Origin: Chromobotia macracanthus
Taxonomy: Eukaryota > Chordata > Actinopteri > Cypriniformes > Botiidae
Assembly (NCBI GenBank): GCA_036877525.1
Contig: JAZGTH010000062.1
Coordinates: forward strand, 6,566,501 to 6,630,500
Reading direction: 5' to 3'
DNA length: 64,000 nt
The notes below the pieces were generated by a model. That model worked only from the letters and a program-made list of their open reading frames with translations. It did not search any database and was not told the DNA's origin. This document shows, in pieces, positions 48,003-60,929 of this stretch. Within the stretch, counting starts at the first letter, position 1. Each line of letters begins with the position of its first letter. A program made the translations under genes and the position numbers.

Positions 48003-50172
48003 TGATATAGTTTTCTTTGTTATGGCACTAAAAATTGAGCACTGGCGTGCCATAACACCACTCCTATAGTGTTGCGGAAAACAGTGGTGTACATCTGCAC
48101 AAGTCTTTTCTAACGGACCACAAATTCCTGTGTGCCTGACAGCCTACGTCTGTGACCCTCTAATTCCTGCCAAGATTAGCAGAATATTTTGTCACAATTC
48201 CATTTATTTACGTTGTTGTAATTCATGCGCTCACACTTGCCTGTCAGCATCCCAGTTTTGGCCTGGAATAAAATTCAAAGAATGTTTCAATACCTGTTCT
48301 TCATGAATTAATCATTTGGCTAATAGCTGCCTATCCACTGACAGACACTCTCTCCATGTGTGTAATCTCGCCACAGTGTTTGTGTGCATGTGTGTGTTCT
48401 CCTTTGTCCTTAGTGTTTTCTGTACCATATCAGCTGTGGAAGATTGAGCTGAAAACTGTCCTAAATCACAGCATTGCAGCGGGAGCTTTATCTACTCTAA
48501 GTAGCACTGATCTTCAGTTGAGATGAGTACGTTAAACAACTCCCATGGTTGTATTTATGACATAGTTTGAGTGTGGGCATATTTTATGGTGCTCGCCATA
48601 GAAAAACATCTTGGAAGGTTTGATGTTTCTGTGCTTGTGAGCGGTGGGAAGAAAAAGTGTGTGTGAGGAAGAGAAATTCTCTTGACGTTACTTTATCTTT
48701 CAATGGTGTTGAGGAGCGTTTGAAGCCTGGTAAGCAACGATCTGAACACATATAGTCATATCACGTCCTTTTCTCAAAGGTAGCTTGAGGTACCTGTATT
48801 CTATCAGTAGCTGGAGCTGTAAAAGGATGTCTAAAGGCACATATCGCACACAAGTGCCTATACAAATTTACGCTGTGTCAGAGAAGCAACATGCTGCCAT
48901 GCAACCATAAGGTGGTTAAAAACTTGTGCACATAAAGCTGTCATAGGTGAGGAACATCCCTATGACAGAACAAAGAATTTGTTCTGACCCCTTAAATTTA
49001 GTGACAACCCTACTATAATTCACTCTGATATATGCAGCCATTGACCAATGATAATGTCAGAAGTGAGTGTGGTTGTACTTTCAAAAAAAAGCATTACGTA
49101 TTACTATTGGTAAGGTGCCCAGTTAAAGCTTTCTTGTAGTAAGCACCTTACAACAGCACTAATCGTGAGCAGATTCTGATTCCTCTCATTATGATTTATT
49201 TGTTTATGTGCACGCCCATTGTGTTTTACTTTGCTTGATAAGGCCCAGCATGTCATCATCCTTAATGTGTTTCCTGATTGTCATGGAATTATTGGGGATT
49301 GATTCAGCCATGCACACCAACACCACCTGGTCAGAAAATAGGAAAGTTATGCGGTTGTTTGTGGGAGATTAAAGGGTAAACTGAGAAAGTCAGTACATGA
49401 CAAAATTCAAAAGGTTTTGAGATGCGTACAGGAAGCGTGATGGACAAAAGGCGTTCCTACTCAGATTTGTGCAGGAGAGGCATTGCTTGCACTGTAATGA
49501 GGCATACCATATAGTTAGCCAATCAGCTTTAAGAAGAGGAGGGCCTTATAGGTCTGGTCAAAGTGTCTTTATCCATCTTCCCCTTTTCCTCAGTGTCTCT
49601 TTATCTCTTCACTGTTTCTCCTCTCCACTTTCAGGGCTCTGCGCTCAGTGCTCTTCATGTTCCCCTCACTCCCGTTTCTCTCCAGCATTATCTGTAGGAC
49701 CTCATCACCTCCTCTCCATCTTTGCTTTATTTGCATGTCCGTGTCAGCATTCCTACTGTTTGCAAGTACCCTGACACTTCCTCAATAGCCCTGTCTTCAT
49801 GCAAGATTAGTGTGAGGCCCCTGCATCTCCAGTTCAGGCCATACCAGTGATAATGCAATTCTCAGCATGCATGTGTGTGTTTGTGTTTGCATGCAAAACA
49901 CAGTTTGCACCAGGTCACGTTTTCTACCGTTTAGTCTTGCATAATGCACCCACACAAAGGTGGTTGTTTCTTCATGGTGAAAATCACTTTTGAAACCTAC
50001 ACTTTTCCAGTTAAAATATAATTCACTTAAGAAGCAGGATCGTGTAACATGCTAAGACTTGTTTTCTTTAAATTTTTCTTACCCCATTGGCAGGTTGTTT
50101 CTTTCTTGTTTTGCATGAAACTAATTACATCTGTAAGATTTACGCTTTAAAAAACAATTACAATGCCGTAAC

Positions 50173-50205
50173 CTAGCTTAAGATAAATACGTTATCTTAA
50201 GCTAG
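50173..50205. repeat. Perfect inverted repeat, 14-bp arms, 5-nt loop
   Basis: CTAGCTTAAGATAA at 50173-50186 and its exact reverse complement at 50192-50205, loop ATACG. Confidence 0.93.
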
Positions 50206-50796
50206 TACATGTGCATGTATCTTATATATAAGTGTGTTTTGATAGTTTTGCTGCAGGCAAAATACTGCTTAAAGATTTTTTTGCAATGTAAAGATGCACT
50301 GCAACTGTATACTTTCTTAAGAAATTCTTAAGCTATGATATTACAGTTTGCAGAGGATTACACACCAGGATTTAAACAGCCATCAGCTATCATGGTTTAA
50401 TACACCTTTTGAAAAACAGGAGAATATGTAGAATATGTTTTGATCATAAATGTGAGGAGCGTCATTACTGAGGACTGTGTGGTGTGTGTGAGCCCCAGTA
50501 TTTGCAGTTTGATGGCACTCATATATTATCTTGACATGAGCATTAGAGCATTTAAATGTCATTGTTTTAATGAGTGATGAAGAATAATAGACAGCCAAAT
50601 TAAGATTTACATCTATCATGTTTGCTCACTCATTCCCTTAGCCCTCGTCATTTTTTCTATTTTTTTACATAAGTGTTATTAATTTAATTGTGTGAATGCA
50701 TCTCTTCATTAGACAATTTAAGTAGAGTGACACTGAATAATTGAGGGTAGAGAGAGAAGGATTTTAATCAGGATACATGATGCAGGCCATATTCGA

Positions 50797-50880
50797 AAAG
50801 TTTACACCAAAATAAAAGTTGTCATCATTTGCCCACTCTCAAGTTGTTGTAAACCTGTATGACCTTTATTCCTCTGTTAA
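50797..50880 (+). mobile_element. Dispersed TTTAA-ended repeat, 5' part (copy 1)
   Basis: Contains TTGTCATCATTTGCCCACTC, CAAGTTGTTGTAAACCTGTATGA in broken form, and ATTCCTCTGTT. This is the reverse orientation of the blocks GGTGAGTAAATAATGATAGA and GAACTATTCCTTTAA seen in the other copies. Only one end is recognisable. Confidence 0.55.
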
Positions 50881-50902
50881 TGCCAAACTTGGCATTAACA
50901 GA
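50873..50902. repeat. Perfect inverted repeat, 14-bp arms, 2-nt loop
   Basis: TCTGTTAATGCCAA at 50873-50886 and its exact reverse complement at 50889-50902. It begins where copy 1 of the TTTAA-ended repeat breaks off. Confidence 0.93.
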
Positions 50903-51075
50903 CACAGCATGTCTTGACCAGCTTAGTTTGAGTGTTTATGATTGGGATTTGAGAGCTCAGCTAACAGGGAACAATCTCATAACGTTGGCTAACAATCTTG
51001 AAAAGTTGTCTCAACATTATCAAAAACATTCTTGCAGTATTGACAGTAGAACTTCTTAGCGTTATATATCATATA

Positions 51076-51745
51076 CACTCACTGGCCACTTTATTTAGGT
51101 ACACCTTGCTAGTTCTGGGTTGGTACCCCCTTTAGTACCCCCTTTTGCCTTCAGATCTGCCTTAATTCTTCATGCCATAGATTCAACAAGGTGATGGAAA
51201 CATTCCTGAGAGATTTTGATCCATATTGACATGATAGCATCACGCAGTTGCTGCAGATTTGTCGGCTGCACATCCATGATGTGAATCTCCCGTTCCACCA
51301 CATCCTAAAGGTGCTCTATCGGATTGAGATCTGGTGACTGTGGAAGTCATGTAAGTAAAGTGAACTCTTTGTGTTGTTCAGGAAACCAGTCTGAGATGAT
51401 TTGAGCTTTGTGACATGGTGCATTATCCTGCTGGAAGTAGCCATCAGAAGATGGGTACACTGTAGTCATAAAGGGATGGACATGATCAGCAACAATACTC
51501 AGGCAGGCTGTGGCATTTAAATGATGCTCAGTTTGTACTAAGGGGCCCAAAGTGTGCCAAGAAAAATATCCCCCACGCCATTACACCACCACCACCAGCC
51601 TTGAGACAAGGCAGGATGGATCCATGCTTTTATGTTCTTTACGCCAAATTCTGACTTCTACCCTACATTCTCCTCTGACCTCTGACATCAGCAAGGCATT
51701 TTTGTCCACACAACTGCCGCTCACTGGATATTTTCTCTTTTTCTT
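51076..51745 (-). pseudogene. Tc1/mariner-type transposase pseudogene
   Basis: On the minus strand from about 51600 down to 51100 the translation gives FSWHTLGPLV, YFQQDNAPCHKAQIISDWF, SPDLNPIEHL and DVVEREI, the catalytic-core motifs of a Tc1-type DDE transposase. Three in-frame stops interrupt it, all at positions where the family has Trp or Arg: TGA after EFTLLT, TAG after NPIEHL (51307-51305) and TGA after VESMA. A one-base insertion near 51570 shifts the frame just before FSWHT. The N-terminal DNA-binding part is absent. The left edge starts CACTCACTGGCCACTTTATT, a terminal sequence I associate with this element in fish; the right edge near 51745 contains GCTCACTGGATATTTTC. It is dead and lies inside lrp8 intron 2. 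Confidence 0.88.
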
Positions 51746-51837
51746 TTTTGTTTTAGTTACCTAACGGAAACATTATGGAAACATTCTTACAAGCTAAAAT
51801 TGTTATCTGGTATGGTAAAGGGCAGGATTTTGAGTGA

Positions 51838-52081
51838 ACAATGACTTTTATTTATGCCTGATCCACATACAAAGCTATTGTATTGCTTCAGAAGACTTGG
51901 AAGATAGCACTTGTATTTTTGTTGGGTCTGTATTGGTGCTTGACAGCCCCAGTTTCCATTTATTTTCATTGTATTCCAGAAACGAGAAAAGTATGGAGTG
52001 TTTTTCTCCCGAGCCCAATGAAGGACATGAAGGTGGATAAATAATAACAGAATTTAAATGTTTGGATGAACTATTCCTTTA
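51838..52081 (-). mobile_element. Dispersed TTTAA-ended repeat (copy 2)
   Basis: Blocks in order: ACAAAGCTATTGTATTGCTT, CAGAAGACTTGGAAGATAGC, GCTTGACAGCCCCAG, ATTTTCATTGTATTCC, and the end GATGAACTATTCCTTTAA. I recognise this as a widespread non-autonomous element of cyprinid-type genomes. Superfamily not assigned; it sits about 90 bp from the Tc1 relic. Confidence 0.7.
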
Positions 52082-52387
52082 ATTGCTTGTCCAGTCTAAA
52101 GAGCTTTGAGAACAGAGCCCAGGTGGTGCTTAGCTGTCTTAATAAGTCCCGAAAGGGTCCATCCCCTCCTGCAGGACCTCGCAGCTCATCCACAGAAGTA
52201 ACCTCACAGCTTCAGCTAGTCAGTAATGTGGGATGCACTCCCTCTGTAATTAGATTACAGACTGTCTGAGAGCACATTGATGTGACTGCCAGGTGGGTTT
52301 AGAATTTGGAGAATAGATATTAACGTGAGAGCAGATAGAGCTTTTTTTATCTCTGCTGGGTCTTTGCTTTGTCTGTGTAGCACTCGC

Positions 52388-52424
52388 TGTGGTATCCCGC
52401 ATAAACCTTATGCGGGATACCACA
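52388..52424. repeat. Perfect inverted repeat, 17-bp arms, 3-nt loop
   Basis: TGTGGTATCCCGCATAA at 52388-52404 and its exact reverse complement at 52408-52424, loop ACC. It is the tightest and, with the CCCGC core, most stable hairpin in the window after the one at 35984. Confidence 0.95.
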
Positions 52425-54389
52425 AAAATGTGAAAAAAAACATTGGTTCATTGTCGGGGTCTAGCGAACACCAATGTCATGATTCGGTTCATGTCATGTT
52501 TTGGAACCACAGTTTGGTTCGATTCCGTTTGCTGTGGGGGCAGGGTTCATGGCATGACATCAGCAATGCTAAAAAACACTAGATTTACTTTTAACTTAAT
52601 AATAATAATAATACTTGAAGACGTAACTTTATTGTACAGTGGAATGTGACAATTGTGCTATGAGGTGATCATGGAGTCTGATTTGAGTCTTTCTTATGAA
52701 AAGTGTTGCTGTATTATAAGCGAGTGTCATCACTTCATTGATTTTAACTCTGATTGTTTTGCCTCAACTCGGTTTTGTCTCAACTCGCTTGCGGACAATT
52801 TTAAAACTATCAATACTATTTTTAACCTAACCCTACTGTATGCTAAACAATTTAACTTCACCTTTCAGGAGATACTTCAGCCCAGTGTGAACATTAACAC
52901 AGAGATCTTGACTAATTGTCCTTCTTTTTACCATTTACCTTCACCATTTACCTGTCCGTTCAGCAGAAATATGGACTTCGCAAATGAGCAAGACATTTTG
53001 CCGTAATTAACATTCATCTCCATTACCCGATTAATTATTTTCACTTTCGCTTCCTTCGGCACTCATAAATATTAACGATTGTGCCACATCTTCCTGTCTT
53101 GTGCCACATCTTCTTGTCGGAGCCAGAACAGTCTCTGAATGGTGAATTTATTTTGTCTGCTCCTCGGTTTTTTTTTCTCTTTTTCAGTGTTTGAATATGG
53201 AAGTTTTCAGTAATTCCAGTAATACCTTGTTTTACCCTCATGACAGTTGTGCACACCTTCTGTACATCACTTCCACACATGCATCAGCGCTTTGTAGTTT
53301 AAGAAATGAGAGGTAGAAAAACAGCTAGATGTGTAGCACATGGGAGGGCACCAACGGACAGAGAAGGTGTTTGGAAGTAAATTAAATGGACAGAGGCAAG
53401 CCTTGCAGAAACAAGAAAATCTGTTCAGCCTTATAAAGTAACGTTACTTTCAGTTTAAATTTCAGGAAATGATCTCATCAGCCCATCTGAAAGAGACTCT
53501 TTCATCTGTCTGACAAAATATACTATAATTGCAGGTTTATCAATCAGATTGATTCACTTTGGTTCGCAGTGAATTTAATACTCCTCGTTTGGTGGGTGAC
53601 GAAGCATATGACAGATGAAAGTGGCTTTAAATTGGAGCAAATGAGGTAAATAGAAGATGGGTGAAGCTTGATACTAGCTCTGCGTCACAGACTTATGGCT
53701 TGAATTTGTAATAAGAAAGTTAACAGACTGGGTTGTGGACTTTTTAACGTGACATATGAGCGTTTCAGACACATTTTACTCTGATTTGCTGTTGTATTGA
53801 ACTGGTGCTCAATAGTGCAGTTCCAGTCATAGATCAGTGGGTTCTGAATCGTAAGATGATTTTTTTCGGCCCCAAAGCAATGCCTGATGGGTAATCCTGT
53901 CTCCCTGCAAAAGACAACCAGAGATAAAGTGGGCTAATTGAATTAAATTAATGTAAGGGCTTACAAACCACTTATTGAATTACTAACTGGGGAAGCCGTT
54001 TTCAGGATGGCTGCCTGCTCTGCTGTCTCTGCCGTCACTGCTTCTCTAATTAGATTGATCTTCTTTACTATCTCCACCCAGATGGCAAACACAGAGGCAT
54101 GTTTATTTGCGTGTATGCGGACGCGTACTTTATATGTACGTATGTCTAAGCAAACAAATGAAACTTTCAAATGGAAAAAGAGGTTTGATATGATGGGGCG
54201 GGTTTAGCAGAAGGAAACAGATATCCACATATGACTGAACTGAAGTAACTTTTTAGCAAATAAATGATAGTCTAAAATGCTAATGCAGATGGTTATTAGC
54301 ATGACAGCCAGAATCTAGACTCTGACATCTTTGCATTGAACTTCATTATTCATGTGCAGTCTCCTTTCCCCCAGAAAGTATTTATGTGG

Positions 54390-54450
54390 ATTTATATATT
54401 ATAATTATTATTATATATTATATATATTATATTTATATATTATAAATATT
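54390..54450. repeat. AT-only low-complexity tract
   Basis: About 60 bp composed only of A and T, built from TATATTATAA-like pieces. Confidence 0.9.
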
Positions 54451-57400
54451 TTCACCTATTTTCTTTAATTTTCTTTAATTCCCTCCCTAGTGTTCAGATT
54501 GTACTGCTATGTTAGTTTTTATTCTGTTTAAAGCTGAATATGAATCATTATATAATTAGTTACTGGAAATGAAGTTTGTGTGGTTAAGCTTAGTTGTGTG
54601 CGCAGTGCTTTATGGTGCCAGTGTGAACTGAAAGTGGAGCAGTAGCCCCAAGTCAGATACATACAGGTTACTTTCTGTCAACATTTTCACAGGACAGTTG
54701 GCAAAAAGCATGAGAGAGAGAGACAGAGAGAGAGAGGCAGGGAACGGAATACAAAAAGAGGAATGTAATAATGGTGGGAATAAAATGTTCTACAGATGAG
54801 AGCATGAATGAATATGCCTTGTGAGAAATCACGGTCACGGGTCAGGAACAGTTCTTTCTGACATATTAAACTGTCAAAATGTGCCTTTGGGAGTGAGAAG
54901 CGGGGGAGCGATGCATGTGTGCGATTAGTTTGTGATTTAACAACAGAAGTCAGTTTTTCAGAGGGATGCTTTTGGGTATGAGACAAAACACACTGGTGAC
55001 TGAACCCCTTCATGAGAAATGTATGATTCACTTCTCAATTGTTCTCAGTAAGGTTCTTAAAATTAGTGACCCTATGGACATGAATCCAGACAGCCATTTA
55101 TTTCAGTGCTTTGCCTCAACGCTGTACATTATTGATTACTAACTGTAGAGACAGTCTGGATAGGCTGTGAGTTGGAAACTGTAGCATACACACTGACAGA
55201 AAGTAGGGTTGACTAGATACTCGTCATTATCTGAGACCTCCTGCTGTGGGTAACCTTAGCTCTTCTGCTATGTACTGAGCTACAGTAGCTGCTCAAAATC
55301 TTGAGTTGAGGTGGTAATGATAGGGAATATCACATATGTACACACACATTGACAGGTCAGCGTGTTTGCTATCTACTCCAGACAGCATTTCAGTGCAAAA
55401 GAGGCATGCTTCCAACGCCATGGTAGTTCCAAGAGTGTAGGCGGCATAATTATACTGGCTTCTGAGATACTTCATTTTGGCCAAATGCTAATGCAGCATT
55501 ACATGTATTCTTCAGGGAAACAGCAATCCCAGAATGCATTGCAACAAGCTCAATGTCTTTCAAGATGATGGACAGAAGCGAGGTAACTGCTGATTATAAA
55601 TATTTCTTTTATTCAAAAACTTTACATCAGTCTAATTAAAATGAACTGTTTAAGCCAATATTTGTGTGAGCTGTGTGTATTTTATGATATGCAGTATGCA
55701 TGCTTCCAATGGCAGTCCTTACTAGGATTTGGAACAAAGCTTGTGTTTAACTGTTTTCTGATTTGCAGCAAGACTGTGTGTGAGTGTGAGCTATAGCTTG
55801 TATGTGTCCCTGTTAGAAACCTGCTGGTACTGTGAGATGAATAAAAGAGTGTTACTGAGAAAAAAGTGAGAGCACTGCATGATTTTTAGCTCAGCTCAAA
55901 TCGAACCTCTGAGAGTTCACTGGTTTACGCAAAGAGCGATCACTTGTTAGCACCCAGGAGAGAGAAAATGTTTTACCACTTTACTAAGCATGACTAAGGC
56001 TTACTTATATCAAAAATACACAGTGAGAAGAAATGCTCTAGCATAGGCTCGCATCAGGAATTATGTATTTTGCTGGAAGAGTGTGGGGGGAATTCACTAA
56101 GACAATATTGCCATTAATCACGTTGTTTATTTGCACATATTGTCTGTGTTGTTTTAGCACCTAAATCACTAAAAGAATTATGCAAATCAGGTAACGGGTG
56201 CAAACTTAGACAAACATTTAGTACTGAATGCAGTTTGCACTGTGAGGTTTTGGGTCATTATAACTCATTTCTCCATCAGTGATAATTTGCTACTACCATG
56301 ATTGCTAGAAAATGTGCATAGACATTTTTATTTGTTTAGAAAATTCAGTTTACTGCATGAACAGAAAATAGAGCTGTAAATAGTGTTTTAATGCACCAAT
56401 CAAATAATGTAGAGTTTTAAATAGTGTACAATATAAAATAAACCTTATTTTAGAAAGTAGCTGTTTGTGTTAATAGCAGTGACTTAATTTGAATTCTAGT
56501 TTACTGAATGCATTTTGGTACTAAGTAAAAATAATGGTATAAAGAGTTTATGCATGCATGTGTATAAATGAAATGTAAGTAAATGTAAGTGTGTAAGTGT
56601 GCTTTTATCAACTGTAACTATATATATTTACTTATGCCGTAAATTGGATGTTAATGAGCCTTCTGAGACACGTCTTGGTTGCAGACGGAATGAGGGCGTT
56701 CTGGGAGGTACCAAGTGCTTGTTAAAAACGTGAATCTTAAATGGACTAGCAAAAACAAGATAATTTGAATTACTTAACAGCATAGTGACATCAGCATATA
56801 AAATATCAATATTATAGTGAAATCTAGCACTCTCTCTTTACTCCCTTCTCTCTTCCTCATCAGTTCCCACATTAAAATCAGCTGTTTTAAACAGCAAGAG
56901 GGACCCAAAAAATAGACCAGCGCATTCAAAGAGGAGCAAATGGGCAGGAGGAGGGTTGAGAATGGAAATGTTTCGGGTTCGCTTATGGGAGGTGCAGGTT
57001 CCCGAGGAGAATGTTCTAAGCGAGCAAATGTTTTTCTGGAAGAGCTATTTTAGACTCTCTCGTGTGCATAGCTCAGGAGGCATGTATGATGCTTACTCAC
57101 CCATCAACATAACACCTGGTACAGGGAGAAGGTAAGCAGAGATGAAAAGAGAGATATGAGGGGAGAGAACAGTGAAAAAGTGACAAGCAGCGGTGCAGAG
57201 GAAGATCCTCACTGGGGACTGCTTTCTTTATCCTACTAGTTCTTTCAGCCTTGTTCTTGCATGAGTTCTTCCTCTTTTTCTCTCTCTTCTTCATCCTCCC
57301 ATTCCACAGAGCAGATAAGTCCGTCTAGTTCTTTGGTAAAAGCTTGCCAAAGGCTGGGGCTGAGGGGTATAGGTTTAAAATACCAACATTTTTGTAGTCA

Positions 57401-57532
57401 ACACCCATGGATGTGATCAATTGTTTGTCAATATCAACTGTAAATCAATTCTGACATAACATCAAAAACTAATATGATATTGAACACACTAACAAAAATA
57501 TTAGTGAGTTGCAAATATTCATGTAGCTCAGT

Positions 57533-57560
57533 TCCTGTAGCCCAGTTGGTAGAGCAAAGA
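57533..57560 (+). mobile_element. Short tRNA-SINE head fragment
   Basis: TGTAGCCCAGTTGGTAGAGC is an A-box-type tRNA head as seen in fish SINEs, but no B box or tail follows. Confidence 0.4.
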
Positions 57561-58362
57561 CCAAAGATCCCATACTTTTAACATCCTTAGAGTGGCCAAA
57601 TGCTGATGGTTAATGGGAGCGCGTGAGAAAAAGAGACGGATTAAAGAAAGAAAGAAAAAAGGAACAGTTTTCTCTTTGCTGGTGGCAGACTTGGGATGCA
57701 TGGCTTCTGGTGACCCAGATACACTCTCCCCCATCCCAGCATACACCTGCCAAACACTGAGAGCGTCAGACAGTCAAAGCAGAGGACAAGAGAGGATTTG
57801 AGCCCAGAAATCAAAGTGTTGACACTTTAATTGTAAAAAGCTGTGGACCAGAGCAAAGAATATAATTTTTTTTGTGCTTGCCATGTTTGTGTGTGTGAGT
57901 GTGTCTGCCCACGCACACCCGCTTGTATGCAAATGCCTGGAACATGGAAAAGGCTGCTGTCATCCGTACCTTCTGTCTTTCCATCTGTTTGATACTGATG
58001 TGTGTGTTTCAAGTACTTTCCTTGCATTTATATCAATGTGTGTTAAAACTAACTTTTTTAAATTATTGTACATTTCATCAATTATACATTCCATTATATC
58101 ATGCCAAAGATATGTTTAATTTGATAGATCACATGTTCAATAACAACTGCTGGCTCACATGAGTGTATTCCAGTCACTCATTTAGATTCTGCCATCATTT
58201 ACTCTTTCTCATGTGGTTTTAAACCATATGCTGGTATTTTATTTTACACAAAAAGAAAAATAGTTCAAGAATCTTTACACTTTTGCCATTTAATAACAGT
58301 TCATAGTGGCGAATAATAGAAATATAAAAATTTCAGGCTGTTCTTTAAGGCTGTTTAATGGT

Positions 58363-58588
58363 TTCAGGAGACTTTGTGTGGACTACTTTTGTGGTGCTTT
58401 AATTATGTTTTAAGTCATTTTTGAAGCTTTTAATGGTCACTGTGAACTGTCATCGTATAACAAGTTCAAGCAACAACTGATGCTTAAATGTTTCTTTTGG
58501 TATTTACACACAAAACAGCATATGAGTTATGAATAACATGAGGGTGAGTAAATAATGATAGACTTGTGGGTTGAATTATTCCTTTAAA
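58363..58588 (-). mobile_element. Dispersed TTTAA-ended repeat (copy 3)
   Basis: GTGGACTACTTTTGTGGTGC, GAATAACATGAGGGTGAGTA, AATAATGATAGACTTG and the terminal GAATTATTCCTTTAA follow the same order as in copy 2. Confidence 0.7.
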
Positions 58589-60773
58589 GAGTTGTGATAG
58601 CTTCACACAAAACGTCACAGAGAGACCTGTGAGTGCGATAATTTTTTTTAGCCACTTGAATTTTGGCACAGTTTTGCCCAATTTACTACCCATGTGTTGC
58701 AATCATCTGTTTTTTTAATGCAGCTAACCACAGTAAATTGAACATAATTTAGACATGAAAAATGTGTTGTGTTTGGAGATCAGCTGGCATGCTTCACTTG
58801 GACTTTTTCTCACAAACTGCCCACACCTTCTCTCCTTTTTCCTCTCCTCACATCATACGCTCAAATCTTTCCTCACTTGCCCATCTGTCCAACTGTGAAA
58901 AAGAGACAGAGAAATTCAGATTCAGCACACAGTTGGTTTAATCAGCTATTTCCTCACCTCAAGGGGTTTTATTGTGTGTGTGTGTGTCTGTGTGTTTGTG
59001 TGCGTGTGACATCCTGACGGGGAAGCAAGTGAGTTACACTAATTTGTCTAAGTCCTGATGTCCTGCTGTTTATAGTGGAGATGGGCTGCACCGCCGCCCA
59101 CAGCAGAGAGATATAGCAAAGTATCACTATTCAGGATCACACTATAGGGTTTATCCACACAAGGATGTCAGTCTGGTAATGTAGTTGAAGCAGAAAAGTT
59201 ATATAAGTTTTTAACATACTTGGTTTTCTTTTTTACATAACTTATGCCTCTTGTACTTAAATTATGGGGTTTTCTATGGCCAGTGCCAATGTAGAGAAGG
59301 GTGGCCAATGAAAGCCACCTGTTGGCCAAATGGCAGTAATTTCAGAATGGCCAAATTTTGACCAATTAATTAGTATTGACCATTTAATGGCTGATTAATT
59401 TCCTGATCTTGTAATTTATCATCATTGTAAATTTGTTACCGTAGGTTGGATTGTTCATCAAACAAGAACCAAACATGGCTGTTTTAACACCCCAGTAAAC
59501 CCACAGGAGTAAAGTACGTACATTAACAAAGCCACAAATCTTAACACACAAATCCAACTCCTTAGCAGTCAAGTGTCCATAAACACACTGGACATCAAAA
59601 ATATCATAGAAACGGTAATGCACATTGCATGCACAGTAATCCAGGTATTCAAAAACACTTCAGATGTGGATTTGGCAGAGTGGATTTTGGTGTACACACA
59701 ATCACACATACTAAACAAAGGCCTGTGTCCAACATGTAATGCTGTGTAATCCCAGTTTCATAGTGATTACTGCCCAATTACCCATTTATGCTCTCTGTGT
59801 CTTGTCCCTTTAGAGGATAGTATAAGCTGATCATTTTGGCTCCCCTGTCTGTTGTGGGCAGAGCCTATAGAGAAGTTTAAGGACAAGACTCTGATTGAGT
59901 GCCCAGGGTTTAATTATTCATAAAGGAGAGGAATGCCAAAGATTAGGCTTCATTCCAATATAGTGGCCATGCCACACCCTCTTCTGATACTAATGCAAAC
60001 TGTTTACACCCAAACATACACAGAGACACAAACATATGAACACAATGCCCAGAAGGTGTTTTCTTTTGCCCTTATTGATGCCGTCTGCTTCACCCCCTGA
60101 TTTGCAGTGTAGAGAACAGTGTATCCCCCAAAATTCATTTGTAAGGCAGGGTTGTTAATATGTCAAAGTGTGTGCACGACCGATGGTGTGGGGCCACATC
60201 TGCACGGGGCTTCTTTGCTCACCAGGGTATTGCGTTAATTTTCCTCTCCAAAGGTTTTTCCCACAATGCAACTCTGCAAATGTCAGTTTTATTGCCAGAT
60301 CGGTTCCAAAGGGTCTCTATGGGCCAGTTTACATTCAGGCCCACATGGTTGTCTCCTTCTCGCGTTCCAGCGTTTGGCAGCTGTAGGTGTGAACAATGCC
60401 AGACACAGCGGAGGCTGAACCTGTGGCTGCCTCGCTTAGAAGACAGTGTTTGAGTCATTCATGCGTGTCACCACAACCAGACAAGACAAACACCCAACCT
60501 CCTTTACCACCTCGCCTGATATTCTTCTCACCTTCCTTTTTGTTTTGTCTCTCCAAGTTTGATCACTCACTCCACTCATTATGTGTATCTTGAAGGCTTC
60601 CTTGTGACATCCTTGCCTCATTGCATTTGATCGACGTGTCACCGTCGGCCTTATTATGTCTTCTCAGCCCTCATGTCATCAGCCGAATGAATCTTGAGTA
60701 AATAAACGTCTTTAAGGTTAACTTTTTCTTTATGGTGTTGTTTGCGTGTGATCAATATGACAATGAAGATGTG

Positions 60774-60929
60774 CTGTCTGTCTGTCTGTCTGTCTGTCTG
60801 TATTATCTATCTGTCTGTCTGTTTACAACATATTTTTCTGTCTGTGATATTTAACAGAATCTGTCTGTCTGTATGTTTGTATGTCTTTCTATTTACCTTG
60901 TCTGTCTGTCTCTTTATTGTGTTTGTCTG
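60774..60929. repeat. (TGTC)n microsatellite, interrupted
   Basis: A pure run of about seven CTGT units at 60774-60801, then shorter CTGT/CTGTC runs separated by unrelated bases up to about 60929. Confidence 0.93.

Noticed and set aside
52516..52526. Pol III B box GGTTCGATTCC
   Set aside because: No A box at the right distance and no SINE tail; an 11-bp match alone is not enough.
52653..53006. 117-codon plus-strand open frame
   Set aside because: No domain, no splice sites, composition of AT-rich intron sequence; located in lrp8-like intron 2.
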